NCBI GenBank assembly: GCA_023150845.1
Contig: JAKLKD010000001.1
Coordinates: 1 to 64,000, forward strand
DNA from: Myxococcota bacterium
GTDB lineage: Bacteria; Myxococcota_A; UBA796; CAJQPC01
DNA: 64,000 bases
Reading direction: 5' to 3'
The notes under the pieces are model-generated. The model did not search any database. It had not been told where the DNA came from and worked only from the letters and a program-made list of their open reading frames with translations. Below are positions 10,892 to 18,415 of this stretch, in pieces. Position numbers and translations under genes: made by a program. Numbering within the stretch: position 1 is the first letter of the stretch; every line of letters begins with the position of its first letter.

Positions 10892-11470
10892 TTGTCCCGA
10901 GCCATGATGATCATCGTTCTGTGGGCGCTCGGCGCCGAGGCCTACGCGGGCCGTCCGCCGCTCACCCCGCAGATTCAGGCCCATGGCGGCATCTCCGGCG
11001 TGAAGGGCCCGGGCAACCTCGGGGTGTCCGCTGGCGTCGAGTCGCGGATGACGCGCTACATCAACGTCGATCTCGGCGGCTTCTACACCTTCAACGCCAA
11101 CCCGGACGAGTCCATCGAGGGCGGTGACCCTTCGAGCCACTTCCGGCTGCGCCACGGCGCCTACGTCGCCCCGGGCCTGCGCCTGCCCCACCGCCAGCCC
11201 CCGAACGTCTCTTGGGACGTCACCCTGCGCGGCGGCCCCGGCATCGTCTGGTCGGCGGACCTCACGCCGGACCACGCCACCCTGGAGGACCACCTCGAGC
11301 TCGACGCCGGGGTGATGGGCGGCTTAGAGGGCCAGGTCCTCTACCGCGACCAGGTCGGCCTGCGCGCCTCGGCCCGGGCCTGGTTCTTTGTGCCGTTCTA
11401 CGTCGAGAACCTCACCGACGTGCCCGTGCTCACCCCCCAGGTGACGACCGAGCTGGTCTGGAAGTTCTGA
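10892..11470 (+). CDS. Small predicted outer-membrane beta-barrel protein
   Basis: 192 residues from the TTG. A signal peptide (SRAMMIIVLWALGAEAYA) precedes a mature part made of short alternating polar/hydrophobic strands (VSAGVESRMTRYINVDLGGFYTF, GAYVAPGLRLPHR, SWDVTLRGGPGIVW, GLRASARAWFFVPFYVENL) and a C-terminal TTELVWKF that ends in phenylalanine, the typical terminal residue recognised by the BAM complex. I infer an 8-stranded barrel, function unknown. The XRE regulator gene follows after 11 bp and is probably co-transcribed; the gap after the ATPase pair is 76 bp. Confidence 0.7.
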   Translation: MSRAMMIIVLWALGAEAYAGRPPLTPQIQAHGGISGVKGPGNLGVSAGVESRMTRYINVDLGGFYTFNANPDESIEGGDPSSHFRLRHGAYVAPGLRLPHRQPPNVSWDVTLRGGPGIVWSADLTPDHATLEDHLELDAGVMGGLEGQVLYRDQVGLRASARAWFFVPFYVENLTDVPVLTPQVTTELVWKF

Positions 11471-11481
11471 GGAGCGCCAAC

Positions 11482-11826
11482 ATGACCGCCTTTGAAGGTG
11501 TGCCTGACGTCCACCGCCTCTTCGGCATTCGCCTCATCGGCCTGCGCCACGCCGCCGGGCTCAGCCAGGCCGCCCTCGCCGCCCGGGTCGGCATGGACCC
11601 AGACGAGCTCGCCCGCCTTGAGGCCGGGGTCGGTGAGCCCACCGTCGAGACCGTCGCCTTGCTCGCCGAGGGCCTCGGCGTGAAGCCCGTGGAGCTCGTC
11701 CGGGACGAGAACGACCCGGCGAAGATCCTCGGCGACCTGCTCAAGCGCCTGAGCCCGGAGCTGCGCCGCGACCTCATCGCGCGCCTGGAGGGTGAGGTGA
11801 GCGCCCGGCGGAAGGGCGAGAACTAG
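11482..11826 (+). CDS. XRE-family transcriptional regulator
   Basis: 114 residues. A Cro/C1-type helix-turn-helix spans about residues 11-65: RLIGLRHAAGLSQAALAARVGMDPDELARLEAG, with the usual Leu-Ser-Gln turn and a third-helix recognition segment. The remaining 45 residues are charged and predicted helical, with no ligand-binding domain. The start ATG has GGAG at 7 bases. It sits directly behind the small outer-membrane protein gene, so it may control that operon. Targets cannot be read from the sequence. Confidence 0.8.
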   Translation: MTAFEGVPDVHRLFGIRLIGLRHAAGLSQAALAARVGMDPDELARLEAGVGEPTVETVALLAEGLGVKPVELVRDENDPAKILGDLLKRLSPELRRDLIARLEGEVSARRKGEN

Positions 11827-11906
11827 GGGCCGCCCCTCACGATCGGCTCGGATCTTCGCCGGTGAGACTCACGCCGCGCCCCGGACGACGTGTAGACTCG
11901 CGGGCC

Positions 11907-13430
11907 ATGCCTCTCCTCCGGTCGCTCCGTCTCAGCTCGTTCCTCCTCCTCCTCGGCGCCTGCGCGGGGCGCGCCAGCGGCCCCATCGCTGATGTGACGC
12001 CCGCGGTCGTCGAGGACTGCGCCGTCTGGGACCGCCCCCGCCTCACCCGGCGCCTCGACCTGCTCACGGGCTCCGTCGAGCGAGAGGGCAACCGGGCCGA
12101 GCTGCTCGTCGACGGGGTGAACGCCTTCGCCCGCCGCTACGAGAACAGCGCCGACGCCGAGCTCATCTTCGTGAAGACCTTCATCTTTTACGACGACGAG
12201 GCCGGTCGCGCCGTCGCGCGGCTGCTCTCCGAGCGCGCCCGCGCCGGGGTCGAGGTCTGGTTCCAGTACGACCAGAAGGGCAGCATCCGGGGCCCCCAAG
12301 ACGTGCAGAGCATGCTCGCCTCGGCGGATGACGAGCGGCTCTTGGGGGAGCCGCCGCTCGTGCGAGAGATGCGAGAGGCCGGGGTGCACGTGCTCGCGTC
12401 GAACCCCGTGCGCCGGGCCAAAGGCATCGTGCGCTGGGGCGAGTTCGTCGACGCCTGGACGGCGGAGCGGGATCGTGAGCCCCCGGTGCGTATCCTCCCG
12501 CGTTTTGACCACGAGAAGTACTGGATCACCCTGAACCCCGGGCCCGACGGCGACCGTGAGCTGCGCGTGATCTTGGGCGGGCTCAACATCGCCAGCGAGT
12601 ACGCCTACGGCGGCACGTCCCAGAAGGACGCCGAGACCGGCCGCCAGGGCTGGCGTGACACCGACATCGAGCTCCGGGGCCCCGTCACCAACGACGTCGT
12701 CTCCCGGTACCTCGACCTCATCGAGATTCACTCCGGCGCGCGCCTCCCCCCCGGCGAGCGGGGGCGGCTCAACCCCACCCAAGGCGTGAAGGGGGAGGCC
12801 AAGGCGCGATTCGTGTGGAATCACCCCATCCTGGGCAACAAACGAAACATCGAGCGCCTGTACAACGAGCTCATCGACGCCACCCCCGAGGGCGCGCCGA
12901 TCCGCATCGCCACGGCCTACTTCGCGCCGGGTCGCCGCATCGCCCGGCCGCTCTACCGCGCCGCCCGGGAGGACCACCCCCTCACCATCATCACGAACTC
13001 GACCGAGAGCGTAGACATGTGGTTCGTCACCTCGGCGAGCCGCCACGAGTACCGGCGTCTGACCCGGATCAACCCCGATCTTGGCCTCTACGAGTGGCTG
13101 CCCCAGCCTGAGCAGGGCTGGTTCACCCTACACTCCAAGCAGGCCTCCTTCGGGAGCTGCGGGCCGGTGATCGTCGGCTCGGCGAACCTCGACGCCCAGT
13201 CGAGCGAGCACAACTCCGAGTCGGTCGTCACCGTGCGAGACGCCCAGCTCCGCGCGGACTTTGACCAGATGTTCGCCGCGGATCTCGCCGAGGGCCGGGT
13301 CTCCCGGGTGGACGCCGCGGCCCTGGATCGGGTCGGGCCCGTCGAGCGGGTCAAGGAGCTGACGATCTACACCCTGCTCTGGTACTGGCTCGACGGGGGC
13401 GCCGGGGCCGGTTTGGGCCGCGGGCTCTGA
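11907..13430 (+). CDS. Phospholipase D-family lipoprotein (cardiolipin-synthase-like)
   Basis: 507 residues. A lipoprotein signal peptide ends in LLLLGAC (C19). Two HKD-type catalytic motifs are visible: HEKYW...GGLNIASEY (about 205-245) and HSKQASFGSCGPVIVGSANLDAQSSEHNSE (about 420-450), the second with the usual Gly-Ser-x-Asn-x-Asp. The pair would build one active site for phosphodiester transfer or hydrolysis on phospholipids in the periplasm. Cardiolipin synthases are normally inner-membrane proteins with N-terminal TM helices, so the lipoprotein form suggests a different role. ATG 11907 is preferred over 11862 because of the lipobox. TAGACT at 11893 ends 8 bases before the ATG, so the message may be nearly leaderless. 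Confidence 0.8.
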   Translation: MPLLRSLRLSSFLLLLGACAGRASGPIADVTPAVVEDCAVWDRPRLTRRLDLLTGSVEREGNRAELLVDGVNAFARRYENSADAELIFVKTFIFYDDEAGRAVARLLSERARAGVEVWFQYDQKGSIRGPQDVQSMLASADDERLLGEPPLVREMREAGVHVLASNPVRRAKGIVRWGEFVDAWTAERDREPPVRILPRFDHEKYWITLNPGPDGDRELRVILGGLNIASEYAYGGTSQKDAETGRQGWRDTDIELRGPVTNDVVSRYLDLIEIHSGARLPPGERGRLNPTQGVKGEAKARFVWNHPILGNKRNIERLYNELIDATPEGAPIRIATAYFAPGRRIARPLYRAAREDHPLTIITNSTESVDMWFVTSASRHEYRRLTRINPDLGLYEWLPQPEQGWFTLHSKQASFGSCGPVIVGSANLDAQSSEHNSESVVTVRDAQLRADFDQMFAADLAEGRVSRVDAAALDRVGPVERVKELTIYTLLWYWLDGGAGAGLGRGL

Positions 13431-13460
13431 CGCACGACGCGGACCCGTCTCCTCTTGGGG

Positions 13461-13466
13461 CATACT
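13461..13466 (+). promoter_or_regulatory. Possible -10 element (CATACT)
   Basis: CATACT lies 30 bases upstream of the first MopE-like gene, in GGGGCATACTCTTT. The same CATACT occurs at 23760 before another secreted-protein gene, and TATGCT occurs before three more. No convincing -35 hexamer accompanies it. Confidence 0.3.
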
Positions 13467-13496
13467 CTTTAGGCCTCCAGGACGGAACCGCCAACC

Positions 13497-15476
13497 ATGC
13501 GCCACCTCTCGCTCTTCTCCTGCATCTTGCTCCTCGCCTGCGATCCCGACGACAAAGGCGATGTTGTCGTTGACACTGAGCCCGCTGAGGTCGATCAAGA
13601 CGAGGACGACGACGGCTTTGAGCTGGAGGACGACTGCGACGACCAAGACGCCGCGGTGTTCCCCGGCGCGGTTGAGCTCTGCGACGGCCTCGACAACGAC
13701 TGCGACGGCGGCGTTGACGAGGAGCCCAGCGACGCGCCGAGCTGGTACTCCGACCTCGACGGCGACGGCTACGGTGACCCCAGCGGCGGGGTCACGGCGT
13801 GTGAGGCCCCTTCAGGGCTCATCGCCGAGGGCGGCGACTGTGATGACGGCGACGCCGAGGTGAACCCCGACGCGGCCGAGGTCTGCGACGGCCAAGACAA
13901 CAACTGCGACGGGCTCGCCGACGGTGAAGACGCCGCTGACGCCTCCGCCTGGCACTACGACGACGACGGCGACGGGTACGGCGACGCCACGGCGACGGTG
14001 CTCGCCTGCGAGGCCCCCGAGGGCGCGGTCGCCGACGGCACCGACTGTGATGACGACGACGACGACGTGAACCCCGGCGCCGTGGAGCGCTGCTTCACCG
14101 ACGAGGACGACGACTGCGACGGCCTCGCGAACGAGGACGACGCCGTAGACGCGGCGACCTGGCACCGCGACGCCGACCTCGACGGCTTCGGCGACCCCGC
14201 GGTGATCCTCACAGCCTGCCTGGCGCCCTCAGGCACCGTCTCGAACGACGAGGACTGCGACGACGGCGACTTTGGGGTCAACCCCGACGCGACCGAGGTC
14301 TGTGATGGCCTCGACAACGACTGTGACGGCTCCACCGACGGCGCCGACGCCGCCGACACGTCGAGCTGGTACACCGACGCCGACAAGGATGGCTTCGGCG
14401 ATCCGGCCGCCTTGACCCGCGCCTGTGACGCCCCGGCGGGCAGCGTCGCTGATGACGACGACTGCGACGACGGCGACGCCAAGGTGAACCCCGACGCGAC
14501 CGAGGTCTGCGACGGCCAAGACAACAACTGTGACGGCTCGACGGACGGCGCCGACGCCGCCGACCGCTCGACCTGGTACACCGACGCCGACAAGGACGGC
14601 TTCGGCGACCCGGCCTCGGCGACCTTGGCCTGTGACGCCCCGCGCGGCGCCGTCGCGGACGATGACGACTGCGATGACAGCGACGATGAGGTCAACCCCG
14701 ACGCTGCGGAGCTCTGCGACGGCGCCGACAACAACTGCGACGGCGACGTCGACGAGGGCACCAGCGGCCTGGGCTCGGCCTGCGCGGCGCTCTCGTGCCT
14801 CGACGTGTTGGCCAGCGGCGAGACCACGAGCGGCCTGTACACCCTCGACCCCGACGACGACGGCGACACCTCCAACGCCGTCGAGGCCTACTGCGACCTC
14901 GACACCGACGGCGGCGGCTGGACCCTGGTGAGCTGGACCGGCGACAGCACGAAGAGCCCCCTCGGCGTGCCTTACCCCGGCCTCGCCGTGTGCAGCACGC
15001 TCGACTGCCAGCGCGGCTCCTCGGCGAGCGAAGACGTGCTGGAGGCGCTCATCCGCGTCTCCACGTCCATCGGCGTCGGCCACAGCACCGCGGCGAAGGC
15101 GACCTACGACCTGCTCGGCGACTATGACTACGCCGTCTCGTACGACTACACGAGCCTCGCGGGCTTCACGCTCAGCGCCAACGCCACGATCTCGTCCTGC
15201 ACGGGCTTCGCCACGGGCACCGCCGACGTGCTCGCCGGGCCCACCACCGCCGACGGCGCCACGGTCTACCTCGCCCAGGGCTTCTATTACAGCGGCGGCT
15301 ACGGCACCTACACCGAGTCGAGCGCCTACATCTGGCTCGTGAGCGCGCCGAGCGGCTACTGCAACGGCAGCGGCAGCGCGCCGGGCTCATGGCTCGGCAA
15401 CTGGAGCACGAGCGAGCCGGAGTACGGGCCTTACCTCGCCAGGACCACCGGGGCGCGCTCGGTCTGGGTGCGTTAG
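13497..15476 (+). CDS. MopE-like Asp/Cys-repeat lipoprotein with fibrinogen-like C-terminus
   Basis: 659 residues. A short lipoprotein signal (CILLLAC, C15) is followed by about seven repeats of roughly 60 residues. Each has the MopE-type core DCDDxDxxVNPDAxEVCDGxDNxCDG and a TSP3-like D-x-DGDGYGDP segment. These acidic, cysteine-paired loops are known or predicted to bind calcium or copper. From about residue 435 the protein becomes a fibrinogen-like domain (CLDVLASGETTSGLYTLDPD, EAYCDLDTDGGGWTLVSWTG). It is expected on the outer surface. A paralogue with the same architecture lies at 56703-58628. The stop (TAG) overlaps the stop (TAA) of the convergent Abi gene by two bases. Confidence 0.85.
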   Translation: MRHLSLFSCILLLACDPDDKGDVVVDTEPAEVDQDEDDDGFELEDDCDDQDAAVFPGAVELCDGLDNDCDGGVDEEPSDAPSWYSDLDGDGYGDPSGGVTACEAPSGLIAEGGDCDDGDAEVNPDAAEVCDGQDNNCDGLADGEDAADASAWHYDDDGDGYGDATATVLACEAPEGAVADGTDCDDDDDDVNPGAVERCFTDEDDDCDGLANEDDAVDAATWHRDADLDGFGDPAVILTACLAPSGTVSNDEDCDDGDFGVNPDATEVCDGLDNDCDGSTDGADAADTSSWYTDADKDGFGDPAALTRACDAPAGSVADDDDCDDGDAKVNPDATEVCDGQDNNCDGSTDGADAADRSTWYTDADKDGFGDPASATLACDAPRGAVADDDDCDDSDDEVNPDAAELCDGADNNCDGDVDEGTSGLGSACAALSCLDVLASGETTSGLYTLDPDDDGDTSNAVEAYCDLDTDGGGWTLVSWTGDSTKSPLGVPYPGLAVCSTLDCQRGSSASEDVLEALIRVSTSIGVGHSTAAKATYDLLGDYDYAVSYDYTSLAGFTLSANATISSCTGFATGTADVLAGPTTADGATVYLAQGFYYSGGYGTYTESSAYIWLVSAPSGYCNGSGSAPGSWLGNWSTSEPEYGPYLARTTGARSVWVR

Positions 15477-16384
15477 GCCGAGGCCCAGATCGGCCGAGAC
15501 GACCAGTCCCCCGGGGCGCCGAGCCGCGGGAGCAGCGCCGAATCGAGGGTGTGGAGGAGCTCCCGGACCTGGCGAGGCCAGGGGTCGTCGGGCTGGATGC
15601 AGCGGACGAGGTGGGCGAGGAGGACGAGGGTGTTGTAGACCTTGCCTTGACCGGTGGGCGCGTAGTCGAGGGTCTTCAGCAGCGCAACCGGCGCTTTTTT
15701 GGGGAGCATTGGGCGAACATTCGGAGGGTTGTCCCACAGCCGCGCGTGATGGGCGACCTTGTTTCGGATGAGCGCGAGGTGATGAATGATGGAGCAGAAA
15801 GATCGCTCATCAAGTGCGTAGGTATTCGATATCTCTTGTCGAATTCTTTGTTCTTTGTGGTAGCGGACGAGCCGGGTCAGCGACCCGAACGTGATCACCT
15901 CGGCGACGACCCAGATCGGGGGCCAAGGCTGCCCCTTCTGTCGATGGTGCTCGATGAAAGGCTCGTGGCTCTGCTTAATGTCCTCTTCGATACGCCTTCT
16001 GGTCTCCGTGAACCCTGGGCCCTTGAAGTGGACCTGATTCTGGTAGGCGAGAGGATCATTTAGGGAGTGTGCGAGGACGTAGGCCCAACGAGCCCGCAAC
16101 GAGATCTCCAAGCGCTCACAGGCTGACCACACCAGCCGTCGAAGGTCTTGATCGAAGACGTACAGCCTCCAGATCTGCCCAAACTGAGTCCCAGGCGCGA
16201 ACTTATCGGGATTGTTGGGTAGCGTGAATGGCAGGCGGTATGCAGAGAGCCGGTAGTAGTTGTGGTGCGTCAGCGCGTGCAGCGCAAGCGCCTCATCCTC
16301 AATCCCCAGGCCCCGAGACTTCAGGATGGCGAGCTGTTCGACGTAGGTCTTCTTCGGCTTGAGACTTGAGGTGTTGCTCGGCAC
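15473..16384 (-). CDS. Abi-family (AbiD/AbiF, HEPN) phage-defence protein
   Basis: 303 residues matching the Abi_2 family: HHNYYRLSAYRLPF near the N-terminus (about 40-53), FDQDLRRLVWSACERLEISLRARWAYVL (77-104), and RNKVAHHARLW (207-217), which fits the HEPN ribonuclease motif R-x4-H (R207, H212). Related proteins abort phage infection by cleaving RNA. Codon use is clearly less GC-biased than its neighbours (for example AT-ended codons at 15780-15870 and 16040-16160), suggesting recent acquisition. No partner methylase or antitoxin lies next to it. Confidence 0.85.
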   Translation of the reverse strand: MPSNTSSLKPKKTYVEQLAILKSRGLGIEDEALALHALTHHNYYRLSAYRLPFTLPNNPDKFAPGTQFGQIWRLYVFDQDLRRLVWSACERLEISLRARWAYVLAHSLNDPLAYQNQVHFKGPGFTETRRRIEEDIKQSHEPFIEHHRQKGQPWPPIWVVAEVITFGSLTRLVRYHKEQRIRQEISNTYALDERSFCSIIHHLALIRNKVAHHARLWDNPPNVRPMLPKKAPVALLKTLDYAPTGQGKVYNTLVLLAHLVRCIQPDDPWPRQVRELLHTLDSALLPRLGAPGDWSSRPIWASA

Positions 16385-16420
16385 AAAGACGCTCCCCGAA
16401 GATCAAGAGCACGCAGAGAT

Positions 16421-16449
16421 AAAAACCCCCGTAGCGGGTGCTACGGGGG
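16421..16449 (-). terminator. Rho-independent terminator, minus strand
   Basis: Perfect 10-bp stem CCCCCGTAGC/GCTACGGGGG (16426-16435 and 16440-16449) with a 4-base loop. Read on the minus strand it is followed by TTTTTAT. It lies 100 bp downstream of the D,D-peptidase gene and would separate it from the Abi gene. Confidence 0.85.
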
Positions 16450-16548
16450 CCTATTGAGTCTCCCTGGTGCGCATCGTTGAGAGGCGTGGGTGACTACTGC
16501 TAACCGATCTATAGCTTCAGCTGCGTCAGCTGTCCACCAACGATTCGT

Positions 16549-17508
16549 TCACCCCTCGTCCGCCCAGCGCAGCAGGGCCTCGACGTCGCGCCAGCGCCAC
16601 TCGTTCTTGCCCGCGCCGAGCACGCTCAGGGCGATCTGGCGGCCCGACGGTGTGACGAACACCCCGGCGAAGCAGTAGCCCGCCGTGTCGGTGTAGCCCG
16701 TCTTCGCGGCGAGGATCTCCAGCTCTTTGCGGCCCGCGAGGCGGTTCGTCGAGTAGAGGCGGCGGTCGCGCTCGGTGTCGGTGCGGGTGATGTCCCAGTG
16801 CTCTGCCGTCGCGGGGATCGACAGGACGGGGTGCGCGGCGACGGCGATGGCCGCCCGGGCCATGTCCCGGGCCGTCGAGAGGTTCTCGTCCTCCAGGCCC
16901 GAGGGGTCCGCCCAGGTGGACATGCTCATGTTCAGCTCCGCCGAGACCTCGTCCATCCGGCGGATGAACTCGTCATACGCCAGGCCCGAGGCGACCTGCA
17001 TCCCGTAGGCGCCGCGGTTGTCTGAAGACACGAGCGCCGAGCCCAAGAAGTCCCAGGCGCGGTAACACTCGCCCGTCGAGAGCTTCGAGAACGCGCCGTT
17101 CCGCGTCGGCCGGAAGCGCAGGTCGATGCAGTAGTCCCGATCGAGATCCGGGGACTCCGAGGCCATCGCCAAGGACGATACGAGCTTCGTGAGCGAGGCC
17201 ACAGGGCGGCGATCGTCGGCGGCGCGCTCGAAGAGCACCTCGCCGGAGTCGACGTCAAACGCGAAGACGGCGCGGCTGTAGAGCTTGGGCGCCCCGTTCA
17301 CCGGGCCCGCGCGGCGGTCGAGCTCGGGCAAGACGGCGAGGGACGCGGGGCTCGGGTGCCAGCTCGGCGGGGTCCAGCTCGCCGGGCGAGGCTTCGTCGG
17401 CGTGCCCTCCAGGTCGGCCTGGGCGGGCTTGTTCAGCAGGTTGAAGGTCGCGGCGCCGAGGGTGACCACCCATGCGGTCACCAGCGCCCGGCTCATCAGT
17501 CGGGTCAT
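16549..17508 (-). CDS. D-alanyl-D-alanine carboxypeptidase/endopeptidase (class C-type PBP, S11 family)
   Basis: 319 residues from ATG 17508. A signal peptide or signal anchor (residues 5-24, MSRALVTAWVVTLGAATFNL) leads into a penicillin-binding domain with SLTK (S105-K108), SDN (S162-N164) and KTG (about 270, KTGYTDTAGYC). It trims peptidoglycan stem peptides in the periplasm, like PBP5-7/DacA. It lacks an obvious C-terminal amphipathic anchor, closer to PBP7-type endopeptidases. In-frame starts upstream (17547, 17580) are less likely because a candidate promoter (17546-17574) would place the transcript start after them. Confidence 0.85.
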   Translation of the reverse strand: MTRLMSRALVTAWVVTLGAATFNLLNKPAQADLEGTPTKPRPASWTPPSWHPSPASLAVLPELDRRAGPVNGAPKLYSRAVFAFDVDSGEVLFERAADDRRPVASLTKLVSSLAMASESPDLDRDYCIDLRFRPTRNGAFSKLSTGECYRAWDFLGSALVSSDNRGAYGMQVASGLAYDEFIRRMDEVSAELNMSMSTWADPSGLEDENLSTARDMARAAIAVAAHPVLSIPATAEHWDITRTDTERDRRLYSTNRLAGRKELEILAAKTGYTDTAGYCFAGVFVTPSGRQIALSVLGAGKNEWRWRDVEALLRWADEG

Positions 17509-17545
17509 GTCCCTGCCCTGATTTGGATGAGGGGGTGAGGACTCC

Positions 17546-17574
17546 ATGTCACCAGTTTCGGTTTGACCTGTCAA
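17546..17574 (-). promoter_or_regulatory. Candidate sigma-70 promoter for the D,D-peptidase gene
   Basis: Minus strand: TTGACA (17574-17569), 17-base spacer, TGACAT (17551-17546). The -35 is perfect; the -10 matches at 3 of 6. The implied start of transcription is about 30 bases upstream of ATG 17508. Confidence 0.4.
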
Positions 17575-17670
17575 CACCACAAGCTCGACTTCATGTGAAG
17601 AGTTTATTCACCGCCCCTGCGCGGACGTCTCCGCGGCGGTATTGTAGGGAGGATCTCCCGAGGATCCCCC

Positions 17671-18357
17671 ATGCGCGCGCTGATCCAAACCCTGTCCTCG
17701 ATCGCGCTTATTCCCCTCCTGATCTCGCTCAGCGCCTGCGGCAAAGACGAGGTCGTCGTCGACGACACCTCGTCGATCTACCCCGAGGGCCTCGCGCCCC
17801 TGGCCGAGAACACCGCGTCCGCGCCAGCGTCCACCGAGGGTGATCCTTGGCCCGAGCAGCTCTCTGTCGTGAGCGACGGCGAGGCGGAGCCGATGTGGGT
17901 CCACGCCCGGGGCTACATCCAGGCGCCGGTGGCCACGGTGTGGGCGGCCCTGGCGACCCCCGAGGTCGTCGTCGATCGCCGGGTGGTCGGCGAGTGGACG
18001 GTGCAAGAGGACGACCCCCCGCGCTACGACGTGGGCTTCTTGCTGCATTACCTCGTCTTTGACGTGGTCACCGTGGAGTTTGACCTCCAGTGGGACCAGG
18101 CCGTCGTCGGGGGCAGCGCCGCCGCGCCCACCCAGGTCGCCGCCCGGATGACGAAGGTGGACGGCACGGTGTTCATCTCGCTCATGGAGTGCTCGGTCTT
18201 GCTCGTCGAGGTCGCCGAGGGGGTCACCGAGGTGCAGCTCGTCTACCAGCTCGAGTCGGCCACGGGTGAGATCGAGCCCGCCGCGGCCTACGTCACCGAC
18301 CTCTTCGGGAGCCTCAAGGCCGTCGCCCACGGCGAGCCGCTGCCCACCTACGACTGA
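17671..18357 (+). CDS. SRPBCC/START-like domain lipoprotein
   Basis: 228 residues. A lipobox (LISLSAC, C23) is followed by an Asp/Ala-rich linker and then, from about residue 75, a domain beginning VHARGYIQAPVATVWAALATPEVVVDRR. This resembles the opening of SRPBCC/polyketide-cyclase-like ligand-binding folds (strand, then a short helix after APVATVWAAL). A conserved-looking DVGFLLHYLVFDVVTVEFDLQW strand pair and a C-terminal helix AAAYVTDLFGSLKAVAHG support the helix-grip fold. Ligand unknown. GAGGAT precedes the ATG. Divergent from the D,D-peptidase gene, 58 bp upstream of the WD40 gene. Confidence 0.65.
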   Translation: MRALIQTLSSIALIPLLISLSACGKDEVVVDDTSSIYPEGLAPLAENTASAPASTEGDPWPEQLSVVSDGEAEPMWVHARGYIQAPVATVWAALATPEVVVDRRVVGEWTVQEDDPPRYDVGFLLHYLVFDVVTVEFDLQWDQAVVGGSAAAPTQVAARMTKVDGTVFISLMECSVLLVEVAEGVTEVQLVYQLESATGEIEPAAAYVTDLFGSLKAVAHGEPLPTYD

Positions 18358-18390
18358 GCGCGCCGCCCGCCGCTCCCCGCGCTCCCGCCC

Positions 18391-18412
18391 GGCCACTTCT
18401 GATAGAGTGGCC
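18391..18412 (+). promoter_or_regulatory. Inverted repeat overlapping a -10-like element before the WD40 gene
   Basis: GGCCACT (18391-18397) and AGTGGCC (18406-18412) form a perfect 7-bp inverted repeat around TCTGATAG. TAGAGT (18403-18408) inside it lies 7 bases before the ATG at 18416, so it could be a -10 for a leaderless message and the repeat an operator. No good -35 is visible. Confidence 0.35.
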
Positions 18413-18415
18413 ACG

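Noticed and set aside
13600..14760. Regular direct repeats considered as a CRISPR or satellite
   Set aside because: They are in frame, imperfect, and encode the MopE-type repeats.
16450..16548. Possible tRNA-Ser-like piece (CTGCTAACC) near the Abi gene
   Set aside because: No T-arm (GTTCGAATCC) and no acceptor pairing on either strand.
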